From NCBI RefSeq assembly GCF_036320965.1, contig NC_092251.1, positions 6,502,501 to 6,566,500 of the forward strand: 64,000 nt of DNA, read 5' to 3'. The position numbers and the translations under genes are program-made. Under the pieces are notes generated by a model. That model saw only the letters and a program-made list of their open reading frames with translations, did no database searches and was not told where the DNA came from. This DNA is from Panulirus ornatus. Its lineage: Eukaryota; Arthropoda; Malacostraca; Decapoda; Palinuridae. Shown piece by piece: positions 24,401-38,600 of this stretch (positions are counted from its first letter, which is position 1; every line of letters starts with the position of its first letter).

Positions 24401-27293
24401 CGTCTTGTAACATGTTTTGAAAATGCAGATCTCAGTATGATTTTGCTTTGGAGCATACATAATCAAGTTTGGGGCCTTTAAATTTCACTTGCTACTATTT
24501 CTCATTTTAAAACTAAGAACTTTCCCACCTCCTTTGATGGCTTTGTGATTGTCATTGTTGACTGTGAATTAATTATGGGTCTGCTTGGGTTCATATCCTG
24601 AGTTGGGCAGTTGGTCCACAATTAGAGTGGTTCTTGGCAGTCCATTAAAATCTGCAGTGATTGTGGGGCTGGAAATAATGGTGAAGGAAGCCATGGTGGT
24701 AGTAGTTGGGTTTGAAGGCAATAGTGGAGGTGCACAAGATTTTACTTACATTATAGTATGTACCATGCTTACAATAACATTTACATATTAGTCTGGCATA
24801 TCTTACACTGTTAAGTCAGTATAAAAGGTGAGGTTTTATGAAACAAATGTGTCACAAATCACAGCCTAGGTTGAGAGATGATGATATCATGGGAGACACA
24901 ACAGGACTGAAACGATGCTCAGAGTAGCCAGAATGAGCAAACTTTCATACAGTTGTACTACTATACTATATACATAAATTGATATGTTATTACAGTACAG
25001 TGAAATTTATTATTGTGAGTGAATAAGGTACAGTTTAACTATACCTTTGATGGTTTCCACATTAGTGAGAAATTGAGATTACATAAGTTCATTCATGATG
25101 CAGTAATGTTTTCATGTGTATATATGTGTGTATGTATATGCATGTATGTATATCTATATGTATGTACTTATTATGTATATGTATGTGAGCAGATGCGTCT
25201 TTCTTCATCCATTTCCAGGTACTACCATGATAACACAGGAAATGATGATCAAGTTTGAAAAAGTTTATTTTTTTTGTAACTGAAGCAATAACTTTTGTTC
25301 TCCTTGCCTTTTTCAATAGAAAAAAATATCACTTCCAACTAAATGTTGTACTGGCCATTTTTATTATCTTTTGCAGTGGAAACAGCATTTCCCTGAATTG
25401 TACTAATTGACAGTTTAATATTTACAGGATACATATCTTTGAAAACTAACCTTGGTACGCTGAACTTGGAGGTGTACTGTGACAGTGTGTCAAAAGCCTC
25501 AGAGAACTTTACAAGACTGTGTGAGCGTGGATATTACAACGGAACCAAGTTTCATCGTTCAATTCGTCATTTTATGGTGAGGGAGCTGCTCATACGTATA
25601 TGCTTGATGTATAACATTGCTTAACTTATTTACTCATCTCTACTTATATTGCCACTGATGAACATAAAAAGAAAGATAGGATGTCCTGAATTTTTCCCAC
25701 ATGTTGATGACAGTCTCCTTTCTGTTATGTTGGGATCACAGCAGTCTTGCTCAAGACAAAATAAATTAGCATGTGTCAAAATAGTATGGGATGCTTCAAC
25801 AGATTATATAAACAAAGGAACAGGGAATGAGAAAAGTAAGAAGAGATAAGAAAAGCAAAGCATTAAAAAATAACAAAAAGAAAGCACCAGTCTATGAAAA
25901 TTTAAACAAAGTTGAACTGGATGTGATGGGATAGTAAATTTCATAAAGATGGGAAGAACAAGATATTTTGAGTACTTGGAGGGTTAAAGGAGACTTCACA
26001 TGTTTAAAAATAGCAAGCTTCAGCATATATTTGATACAACAGGGTTGGTTTATGAAAGATATGGGCCTTTAACAGAAGTAAAGAAACAGATTGAGATATT
26101 TGTATTATTGGTCGCAAGCAGTCTGGAAAAAATTTCTTGAAGATAAAAAGTAAAAACTACTGTTACTTATCAACAAAACGTACTTGAGTAAATGGACAAG
26201 TAGGCTGAAATGTGCTTGAAAAATTACGGTATTACATGGCAACCTGGCACCTTGCAGGACATGAAGGATGAAGAAGCATCATTATTCTGTAGGGAGAGCC
26301 TTATGATTACCTTTTGATGTTCCCTTTTCTTCCTAACCCCCTTCGTCTCTTTCCTTCTTGAAAAACTATTTCTTGATTCTGGATAGCATTAAGCACAAGG
26401 CACATTCACCACTGTGTCGTAAATAAATGCAGGTATGAAGTCACTTGGTGTCACTTTACCTTTGCACTGTAACACCATAGGCCTGAACAGGTAGCTATGT
26501 GTTCATCAAGTCCTGTGGATTAGCTAGTGCTGGCCCATTATGTATTATGATGAGCAAAAGGGGTGAATCCTTATACATTACCTCAAACTAAGGGAGGCGG
26601 AGAATGGTGGTTAATCCCTGCTGAGCAAGGGATCTCTTTAAATGCTCATAGTGCTCTGTCTGTGGCAGAGAAATGGCTTTTCATCTTTCAAACCCACATA
26701 TTTATACGTAAATGGTACACTTCAGTATTTAGTTTGAGTCATACGGCTTTAAAATCTGCATTATATGAGGTTCTTTAGCATCATTAATATTATGTTAATT
26801 TGCATTATTTTAGATACAGGGTGGAGATCCAGAAGGCACTGGGAAAGGTGGCGAGTCTATTTGGGGAACACCATTTAAAGATGAATTTCGCCACAATTTG
26901 TCTCACAAGGGCAGAGGTGTACTCTCAATGGCAAACTCTGGACCTGATACCAACAAAAGTCAATTGTGAGTTGTTTGTATATGATTTATATCAATGAATA
27001 GGATATTGAAGGGGCATTTTAAATAGGGATATGTGTGCATGAAGATTTACAATAATAGAAAATTCTGCTTGGAATTACATACTTCACCAAGGAAAAATGT
27101 TTTTTGACATAACTTTAACCACTATCTATTCAATTTTGCTTTGTCGCTGTCTCCCGCTTTTGCGAGGTAGCGCAAGGAAACAGACGAAAGAAATGGCCCA
27201 ACCCACCCTCATACAATGTTTATACATACACGTCCACACACGCAAATATACATACCTATACATCTCAATGTACACATATATATACACACACAG

Positions 27294-27325
<32 letters not shown>

Positions 27326-30211
27326 CCATGCACACAATTCACACTGTCTACCTTTATTCATTCCCATCGCCACACATGGAATACCATCCCCCTCCCCCCT
27401 CGTGTGCGAGGTAGCACTAGGAAAAGACAACAAAGGCCCCATTTGTTCACACTCAGTCTCTAGCTGTCATGCAATAATGCCCAAAACCACAGCTCCCTTT
27501 CCACATCCAGGCCCCACACAACTTTCCATGGTTTACCCCAGACGCTTCACATGCCGATTCAATCCACTGACAGCACGTCAACCCTGGTATACCACATCGA
27601 TCCGATTCACTCTATTCCTTGCCCGCCTTTCACCCTCCTGCATGTTCAGGCCCTGATCACACAAAATCTTTTTCACTCTATCTTTCCACCTCCAATTTGG
27701 TCTCCCACTTCTCGTTCCCTCCACCTCCGACACATATATCCTCTTGGTCAATCTTTCCTCACTCATTCTCTCCATGTGCCCAAACCATTTCAAAACACCC
27801 TCTTCTGCTCTCTCAACCACGCTCTTTTTATTTCCACACATCTCTCTTACCCTTACATTACTTACTCGATCAAACCACCTCACACCACACATTGTCCTCA
27901 AACATCTCATTTCCAGCACATCCACCCTCCTGTGCACAACTCTATCCATAGCCCACGCCTCGCAACCATACAACATTGTTGGAACCACTATTCCTTCAAA
28001 CATACCCATTTTTGCTTCCCGAGATAACCACTATCCTAGATAATTTACTAACGGCAAAAGGTTTTTATACACTTTTCTCTCTGCCTGGTTCAGAGTATAT
28101 AGTTTTGCTGACAGTGTTCACATTTTAATTTTTGACACATTTCAAGGAACGTGGTGGGGATTTCAATCATGATTGCTAAAAACTAAATGCAAAGTTGAGT
28201 GGGTGAGTATGACATCATCAGGCCAAGTGAGCATGGTTCATCCTCTCCCTTTGATTTATACTCTACCCTTACCAACAACATTTGTTCTCTATACACTGAA
28301 GTCCCAGTTATTCAGGCCTTCTTGTCCAGACTGCTTGGAGGCAAGTATGTATTAATCTAAGAAAGTGAATGGAGGAGCACAAGTAGTGGAAGAAGAGAAG
28401 GGGAGAGCGTTTGGTTGTATGTTAGTCTCAGGGAGTTGATAATGGTATAAGGATTCAGTATAATATGTAGCCACCAGGATAGTTAGTGCCTACTTCCTTG
28501 GCCAGGCACCATCAGAGTAGGAGTAATTACCTATTTGTACAGTATATGTACAGGATAGAGTTCTGTGATAATGGGGCCCTGTTTCTTGAACCTTATTTAC
28601 CATCAAATAACTTTTTAAACATTTTTACATTGCTGAGGTTCACAGTTATATGTAATCTTATAATTTTAAGATATTGATAAAACAACGAAAAAATCACTTC
28701 AGAATTATAATTCACTTACTACTTTCACTCTGATAATGTGTTTATATTTCAGCACAACACAAAAAAATGCAGGATAAGGCTTTTTTGAGTGCAGAGCCTT
28801 TGGATGTACTTATTGTATAGTTACTTGTGACTAGATTAGAAACTTTGGAAACATACATTATCATTAAGGCAGTGTTAATATTACCTACTAGCGATGGATC
28901 ATACTTATACTAAGTAACCACATATAACCTTATTGATTTTTACCTCCTTTGCAGCTTCATCACTTATCGATCTTGTACCCACCTTGATGGCAAACATACC
29001 ATATTTGGACGTGTGGTGGGAGGTTTGGCAACACTATCTGCTATGGAAGCTATTGAAACAGACAACAAAGATACTCCAATTGAAGATATTATAATTCATG
29101 AAACTTCTGTTTTTGTGAACCCTTTCAAGGAAGCTGATCACCAGGTTAGTACTGTATTGAGTTAAACCTCATTTTGATTGTTTTATTCTCACATACATTT
29201 GTATTACTATTTTATTTGTTTTATTTTCCTGATCATCATTTGCATTAGCAAGGCAGTACCAGAAAACAGAGGAAGAAAGAACCATTCATTCATATACACA
29301 TAAGTACATATATATAGATGTAATTCATGGAAAGGTCTGTGGGGCCTGGTTGCAGATAAGGAGCTGTGGTTTCGGTGCATTACACAGACAGCTAGAGACT
29401 GAGCGTGAATGAATGTGGCCTTTTTTGCCTGTTTTCTTAGCACTACCTCGCTGAAGTGGGGAGTAGCGATTGCTGTTTCCTATGTTGGTATCAACAAGAA
29501 TGGATGAAAGCATTCTCATATCTTGTTTTTGTTACAATCTTACTTCATTCCTGCATCCTAACACTGTAGTGTTCTTAATTTCAACAATTAATTGAATTAT
29601 ATAATTAAGAAAAATGCTAATGGACTGACCATGAAATAAAGCTATTCCCATTAACTTTAATGATTTCATATTCTGGTGCTTTGAATTATGAGAGTCACAG
29701 AATAATTTATATATGAATTTCTTAAAGCAAATCTTACAAAACAATCATAATGGTGCAACTGTGTAATGCAACTGACTGTTTTGTAAATTGAGTTATGAAT
29801 TTGCATTACAAGGGGTCACCACAACAAGCTAAGCTATCACAAGCTAAGCTATCATCATGAACTCATCTAGAATATTATGCACAAAATTATGTATGAAATG
29901 AAGGCTGGATACAGTTAACTAGAGCTGCTCTCCTGGCACTCCTGGCAGAAGTAATTAATGAATAAAAATTAAAACTCAAAAAGTTATAAACGTGAAACAA
30001 GAATGGTATATATGCGTATATATGTATATGTATATGCGCGTATATGGGCATTTTTGTATGTATCCATTTATATGAATGGATGGGCTATTCTTCATCTGTT
30101 TCCTGGCACCACCCCGCTGACACAGGAAACAGCGATTATGTATAATGAATAAATAAATAAATGAATATACATAAAAACATATATATACATAAATACCCAA
30201 ACACTTACATA

Positions 30212-30263
<52 letters not shown>

Positions 30264-32722
30264 TTTTTTTGCTTTGTCGCTGTCTCCCGCGTTTGCGAGG
30301 TAGCGCAAGGAAACAGACGAAAGAAATGGCCCAACCCACCCCCATACACATGTATATACATACGTCCACAAACGCAAATATACATACCTACACAGCTTTC
30401 CATGGTTTACCCCAGACGCTTCACATGCCCTGATTCAATCCACTGACAGCACGTCAACCCCGGTATACCACATCGATCCAATTCACTCTATTCCTTGCCC
30501 TCCTTTCACCCTCCTGCATGTTCAGGCCCCGATCACACAAAATCTTTTTCACTCCATCTTTCCACCTCCAATTTGGTCTCCCACTTCTCCTCGTTCCCTC
30601 CACCTCCGACACATATATCCTCTTGGTCAATCTTTCCTCACTCATTCTCTCCATGTGCCCAAACCATTTCAAAACACCCTCTTCTGCTCTCTCAACCACG
30701 CTCTTTTTATTTCCACACATCTCTCTTACCCCTACGTTACTTACTCGATCAAACCACCTCACACCACACATTGTCCTCAAACATCTCATTTCCAGCACAT
30801 CCATCCTCCTGCGCACAACTCTATCCATAGCCCACACCTCGCAACCATACAACATTGTTGGAACCACTATTCCTTCAAACATACCCATTTTTGCTTTCCG
30901 AGATAATGTTCTCGACTTCCACACATTCTTCAAGGCTCCCAGAATTTTCGCCCCCTCCCCCACCCTATGCTCCATTTCCACTTCCATGGTTCTGTCCGCT
31001 GCCAGATCCACTCCCAGATATCTAAATATATACATATATATATTTATATTTATTTTTATATTGCTTTGTCGCTGTCTCCCGCGTTTGCGAGGTAGCGCAA
31101 GGAAACAGACGAAAGAAATGGCCCAACCCACCCCCATACACATGTATATGCATACACGTCCACACACGCAAATATACATCTCAATGTACACATATATATA
31201 TACACACACAGACATATACATATATACACATGTACATAATTCATACTGTCTGCCTTTATTTATCCCATTGCCACCTCACCACACATGGAATAACATCCCC
31301 CTCCCCCCTCATGTGTGCGAGGTAGCGCTAGGAAAAGACAACAAAGGCCCCATTCGTTCACACAGTCTCTAGCTGTCATGTAATAATGCCCGGAACCACA
31401 GCTCCCTTTCCACACCCAGGCCCCACAGAACTTTCCACGGTTTACCCCAGATGCTTCACATGCCCTGATTCAATCCATTGACAGCACGTCGACCCCGGTA
31501 TACCACATCGATCCAATTCACACAATTCCTTGCCCACCTTTCACCCTCCTGCATGCTCAGGCCCCGATCACTCAAAATCTTTTTCACTCCATCTTTCCAC
31601 CTCCAATTTGGTCTCCCACTTCTCCTCGTTCCCTCCACCTCCGACACATATATCCTCTTGGTCAATCTTTCCTCACTCATTCTCTCCATGTGCCCAAACC
31701 ACTTCAAAACACCCTCTTCTGTTCTCTCAACCACACTCTTTTTATTTCCACACATCTCTCTTACCCTTACATTACTTACTCGATCAAACCACCTCACACC
31801 ACATATTGTCCTCAAACATCTCATTTCCAGCACTTCCAACCTCCTGTGCACAACTCTATCCATAGCTCACGCCTCGCAACCATACAACATTGTTGGAACC
31901 ACTATTCCTTCAAAACATACCCATTTTTGCTTTCCGAGATAATGTTCTCGACTTCCAAACATTCTTCAAGGCTCCCAGAATTTCCGCCCCCTCCCCCACC
32001 CTACGATTCACTTCCGCTTCCATGGTTCCATCCGCTGCCAAATCCACTACCAGATATCTAAAACACTTCACTTCCTCCAGTTTTTCTCCATTCAAACTCA
32101 CCTCCCAATTGACTTGACCCTCAACCCTACTGTACCTAATAATAACCTTGCTCTTATTCACATTTACTCTTAACTTTCTTCTTTCACACACTTTACCAAA
32201 CTCAGTCACCAGCTTCTGCAGTTTCTCACATGAATCAGCCACCAGCGCTGTATCATCAGCGAACAACAACTGAGCTCTCTCATCCCCAACAGACTTCATA
32301 CTTGCCCCTCTTTCCAAAACTCTTGCATTCACCTCCCTAACAACCCCATCCATAAACAAATTAAACAACCATGGAGACATCACACACCCCTGCCGCAAAC
32401 CTACATTCACTGAGAACCAATCACTTTCCTCTCTTCCTACACGTACACATGCCTTACATCCTCGATAAAAACTTTTCACTGCTTCTAACAACTTTCCTCC
32501 CACACCATATATTCTTAATACCTTCCACAGAGCATCTCTATCAACTCTATCATATGCCTTCTCCAGATCCATAAATGCTACATACAAATCCATTTGCTTT
32601 TCTAAGTATTTCTCACATACATTCTTCAAAGCAAACACCTGATCCACACATCCTCTACCACTTCTGAAACCACACTGCTCTTCCCCAATCTGATGCTCTG
32701 TACATGCCTTCACCCTCTCAAT

Positions 32723-32808
<86 letters not shown>

Positions 32809-35609
32809 TTCACTAATAATCTTACTTCTTAATCCCACCTCTCACTACCCTTTCTAATGAACCCACCTCCCACTCTTCTCATGCCACAAGCATCTTTTGC
32901 GCAATCCATCACTGATTCCCTAAATACATCCCATTCCTCCCCCACTCCCCTTACTTCCATTGTTCTCACCTTTTTCCATTCTGTACTCAGTCTCTCCTGG
33001 TACTTCCTCACACAAGTCTCCTTCCCAAGCTCACTTACTGTCACCACCCTCTTCACCCCAACATTCATTCTTCTTTTCTGAAAACCCATACAAATCTTCA
33101 CCATAGCTACCACAAGATAATGATCAGACATCCCTCCAGTTGCACCTCTCAGCACATTAACATCCAAAAGTCTCTCTTTCGCGCGCCTGTCAATTAACAC
33201 GTAATCCAATAACGCTCTCTGGCCATCTCTCCTACTTACATACGTATACTTATGTATATCTCGCTTTTTAAGCCAGGTATTCCCAATCACCAGTCCTTTT
33301 TCAGCACATAAATCTACAAGCTCTCCACCATTTCAATTTACAGCACTGAACACCCCATGTATACCAATTATTCCCTCAACTGCCACATTACTCACCTTTG
33401 CATTCAAATCACCCGTCACTATAACCCGGTCTCGTGCATCATAACCACAAACACACTCATTCAGCTGCTCCCAAAACACTTGCCTCTCATGAAAGAGAAG
33501 AGAGAGGCATTTGGATGACTTTTGCAAGGAAAAAATGCAATTGAGTGGGAGATGTATAAAAGAAAGAGACAGGAGGTCAAGAGAAAGGTGCAAGAGGTGA
33601 AAAAGAGGGCAAATGAGAGTTGGGGTGAGAGAGTATCATTAAATTCTAGGGAGAATAAAAAGATGTTCTGGAAGGAGGTAAATAAAGTGCGTAAGACAAG
33701 GGAGCAAATGGGAACTTCAGTGAAGGGCGCAAATGGGGAGGTGATAACAAGTAGTGGTGATGTGAGAAGGAGATGGAGTGAGTATTTTGAAGGTTTGTTG
33801 AATGTGTTTGATGATAGAGTGGCAGATATAGGGTGTTTTGGTCGAGGTGGTGTGCAAAGTGAGAGGGTTAGGGAAAATGATTTGGTAAACAGAGAAGAGG
33901 TAGTAAAAGCTTTGCGGAAGATGAAAGCCGGCAAGGCAGTAGGTTTGGATGGTATTGCAGTGGAATTTATTAAAAAAGGGGGTGACTGTATTATTGACTG
34001 GTTGGTAAGGTTATTTAATGTATGTATGACTCATGGTGAGGTGCCTGAGGATTGGCGGAATGCATGCATAGTGCCATTGTACAAAGGCAAAGGGGATAAG
34101 AGTGAGTGCTCAAATTACAGAGGTATAAGTTTGTTGAGTATTCCTGGTAAATTATATGGGAGGGTATTGATTGAGAGGGTGAAGGCATGTACAGAGCATC
34201 AGGTTGGGGAAGAGTGGTGTGGTTTCAGAAGTGGTAGAGGATGTGTAGATCAGGTGTTTGCTTTGAAGAATGTATGTGAGAAATACTTAGAAAAGCAAAT
34301 GGATTTGTATGTAGCATTTATGGATCTGGAGAAGGCATATGATAGAGTTGATAGAGATGCTCTGTGGAAGGTATTAAGAATATATGGTGTGGGAGGCAAG
34401 TTGTTAGAAGCAGTGAAAAGTTTTTATCGAGGATGTAAGGCATGTGTACGTGTAGGAAGAGAGGAAAGTGATTGGTTCTCAGTGAATGTAGGTTTGCGGC
34501 AGGGGTGTGTGATGTCTCCATGGTTGTTTAATTTGTTTATGGATGGGGTTGTTAGGGAGGTAAATGCAAGATTTTTGGAAAGAGGGGCAAGTATGAAGTC
34601 TGTTGGGGATGAGAGAGCTTGGGAAGTGAGTCAGTTGTTGTTCGCTGATGATACAGCGCTGGTGGCTGATTCATGTGAGAAACTGCAGAAGCTGGTGACT
34701 GAGTTTGGAAAAGTGTGTGGAAGAAGAAAGTTAAGAGTAAATGTGAATAAGAGCAAGGTTATTAGGTACAGTAGGGTTGAGGGTCAAGTCAATTGGGAGG
34801 TGAGTTTGAATGGAGAAAAACTGGAGGAAGTGAAGTGTTTTAGATATCTGGGAGTGGATCTGGCAGCGGATGGAACCATGGAAGCGGAAGTGGATCATAG
34901 GGTGGGGGAGGGGGCGAAAATCCTGGGGGCCTTGAAGAATGTGTGGAAGTCGAGAACATTATCTTGGAAAGCAAAAATGGGTATGTTTGAAGGAATAGTG
35001 GTTCCAACAATGTTGTATGGTTGCGAGGCATGGGCTATGGATAGAGTTGTGCGCAGGAGGATGGATGTGCTGGAAATGAGATGTTTGAGGACAATGTTTG
35101 GTGTGAGGTGGTTTGATCGAGTGAGTAACGTAAGGGTAAGAGAGATGTGTGGAAATAAAAAGAGCGTGGTTGAGAGAGCAGAAGAGGGTGTTTTGAAGTG
35201 GTTTGGGCACATGGAGAGGATGAGTGAGGAAAGATTGACCAAGAGGATATATGTGTTGGAGGTGGAGGGAACAAGGAGAAGAGGGAGACCAAATTGGAGG
35301 TGGAAAGATGGAGTGAAAAAGATTTTGTGTGATCGGGGCCTGAACATGCAGGAGGGTGAAAGGAGGGCAAGGAATAGAGTGAGTTGGAGCGATGTGGTAT
35401 ACCGGGGTTGACGTGCTGTCAGTGGATTGAAGCAGGGCATGTGAAGCGTCTGGGGTAAACCGTGGAAGGCTGTGTAGGTATGTATATTTGCGTGTGTGGA
35501 CGTATGTATATACATGTGTATGGGGGGGGGTTGGGCCATTCCTTTCGTCTGTTTCCTTGCGCTACCTCGCAAACGCGGGAGACAGCGACAAAGTATAATA
35601 AATAAATAA

Positions 35610-35674
<65 letters not shown>

Positions 35675-38600
35675 CATATATACACACACACATACAGTTT
35701 GGTCTCTGGCTTTTTCTTCCCTCCACCTCTGACACATATATCCTCTTTGTCTATCTTTCATCACTCATTCTCTCCATATGACCAGACCATTTCAACATGC
35801 CCTCTTCTGCTCTCTCAACCACACTCTTTTTATTTCTATACATCTCTCATACCCTTTCATAACTTACTCGATCAAACCATCTCACACCACATGTTGTCCT
35901 CAAACATTTGATTTCCAGCACATCCACCCTCCTGTGTACAACCCTATCTATAGCTCATGCCTTGCAACCATATAATATTTTTGGAACTACTGTTCATTCA
36001 AACTTATCCATTTTAGCTCTCTGTGATAACTACCAGATATCTAAAACACTTCACTTCCTCTCAAATTTCTTATTCAAACTTGTCTCTCAACCCTACTGAA
36101 TCCAATAACCTTGCTCTTATTTACATTTACTCTCAACTTTCTCCTTTGATAAACTTTTCCAAACTCAGTCACCAACTTCTGCAGTTTCTAACTCGAATCA
36201 GCCACCAGAGCTGTATCATCAGCGAACAACAACTGACTCGTTTCCCAGGCCCTCTCATCCCCAACAGACTGCATAATTGCCCCTCTCTCCAAAACTCATG
36301 CATTTACCTCCCTAACCATGCCATCTATAAACAAATTAAACAACCAAGAGGACATCACACACCCCTGCTGCAGACTGACCCTCGCTGCGAAACAATCACT
36401 CTCCGCTCTTCCTACCCATACACATGCCTTACATCCTTAGTAAAAACTTTTCACTGCTTCTAGCAGGGTACCTCCCCCACCATATACTCTTAAAACCTTC
36501 CACAAAGCATCTCTATCAATCCTATCATATGCTTCTCCAGATCCATAAATGTTACATACAAATCCATCTATTTTTCTAAGTATTTCTGACATACATTCTT
36601 CAAAGCGAACACCTGATCCACACATCCTTTACCACTTCTGAAACCACACTGCTCCTCCCCAATCTGAGGCTCTGTACATGCCTTCACCCTCTCAATCAAT
36701 ACCCTCCCATACAACACCTCATACACGTTATGGTCAAGATAAATTTGCTTTGCCTAAAGAACGTCTTGAGTAATTCTAAGCACTACCAACAGCTTGCAGA
36801 AGAGAGAAGAATTGACTTAGAGAAGCGTAAGGCTGAGGAAGATGAGCTGAAAAATCAAAAACGTCCCAAGATTCAAGATGATAAGCTGAAAGTTTTTCGA
36901 TCTGGAGTGGGGAAATTTTTAGACCTGGCTGCTGCAACTGTGTCGTAAGTTTCTTTCAGAAGAGCTTGTAATTATTAATGATGATGAAATGAAGTGATTT
37001 TGGAGATTTTTATGGCCTCTACACATGAATCATATAGGATACAAAGGGGGGTTGCCAGACTACTACTGCTTGTGGTTACATCACAAGTGAGAAGTCATCT
37101 TTGATGAGGCTGTGTCAAGGAATTTCTTGTTGTAAAGAAGTCCATCATTTCTTTGTTATTACTTGTAGTATACCCTTAAACTCCACTCCTTTGGGGACAC
37201 ACACTTACCAGAAACATTCCCCAGACAAATATGAACCACGTGCTCCCACTTATGCTTTGGACATCACTACGAAACTAGACACGTCATTTCAACATACTTC
37301 AAGAACCTTCATGCCCATGATGCAACTACCATAAAGAAGACAGCTAAGCTTTTACTATTCACTTGCCCTGCACTTGGTGCATGAAGACTCACACATCACA
37401 ACACTCTATGACCTGTGGGGCCTGGATGTGGATAGGGAGCTGTGGTTTTGGTACATTACACATGACAGCTAGAGACTGAGTGTGAATGAATGTGGCCTTT
37501 TTCGTCTGTTTTCCTGGTGCTACCTTGCTGAAGCAGGAGGTAGCGATGCTATTTCCTGTGGGGTGGGGTGGCGCCAGGAATGGGTGAAGGCAAGCAAGCA
37601 TGAATATGTACATGTGTATATATGTATATGTCTGTGTATGTGTATCTATATGTATGTATATGTGTATATATTGATATGTATATGTATGTGTATGGTTGTT
37701 TATGTATAAATATGTATATATGAGTGGATGGGCCGTTCTTTGTCTGTTTCCTGGCGCTACCTCACTGGCTTGGAAATGGCGATCAAGTATAATAAATAAA
37801 ATGTATGTGTATGTACATATGTATATGTAGGTGTATGTGCATGTATGTATATATGTGTGTATATGAGTGGATGGGTCTTTCTTTGTCTGTTTCCTGGCGC
37901 TACCTTGCTGTTTTACACATTTGCAAGTTAGTGCTACGAACAGACAAAGAAAAGACTCCTTTTGCTCACATTCATTCTCTAGCAATCATGTGTCATGCAC
38001 CAACACCACAGCCTCCTCTATACACAACCAGAACTCACAGACTTTTCCAGACATTTCTACAATTAACTGTATTCCATTCATGCCTTTCACCCTTCAGCAT
38101 GTCCAGGCCCTGAGCAGTCATAATCTTAATCACTACATTCTTCCATCTCCCTTCTCCTGGTCCCCTCCAATTTTGACACATATATCCACTTCATCAACCT
38201 TTCTTAACTCATTCTCTCCATACGTTCAGACCATTTCAGCACACCATCCTCAGCTCCCTTAACCATACTCTTCTTATTATCCTACCTCTGTCTAACCCTG
38301 TCATTTGTTACATGATCAATGCACCTCAAATATTTCATTTCCATCTCATATATACTTTTATATTTAGCATATGCATTTCATGACTTGTTATCACAGCTTA
38401 CTTTTAATTGATTATAGGCATTTATGTCAAATAAAACCTTTTATATTTTTTGTCATCCATTGTGGTATTTCTCTCAAATAACTTCCCTTTTTTTCTGGGA
38501 ATATTATCTTTTGAGATCATGGCTCTTCGTATTTCTCCATTGAAATTTAAGAACGGATATTTCTGATAAGGTTCTGTCAGGAGCAGTATATCTACATTCC

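Noticed and set aside
26800..26997. 65-codon frame beginning [15 protein letters not shown]
   Set aside because: It is an out-of-frame reading of PPIL2 exon 8; the true frame starts with IQGGDP after the acceptor.
30518..31372. Plus-strand 284-codon frame and many similar [19 protein letters not shown] frames
   Set aside because: They are antisense shadows of the minus-strand LINE coding region. The same shadow peptide recurs wherever the LINE does.
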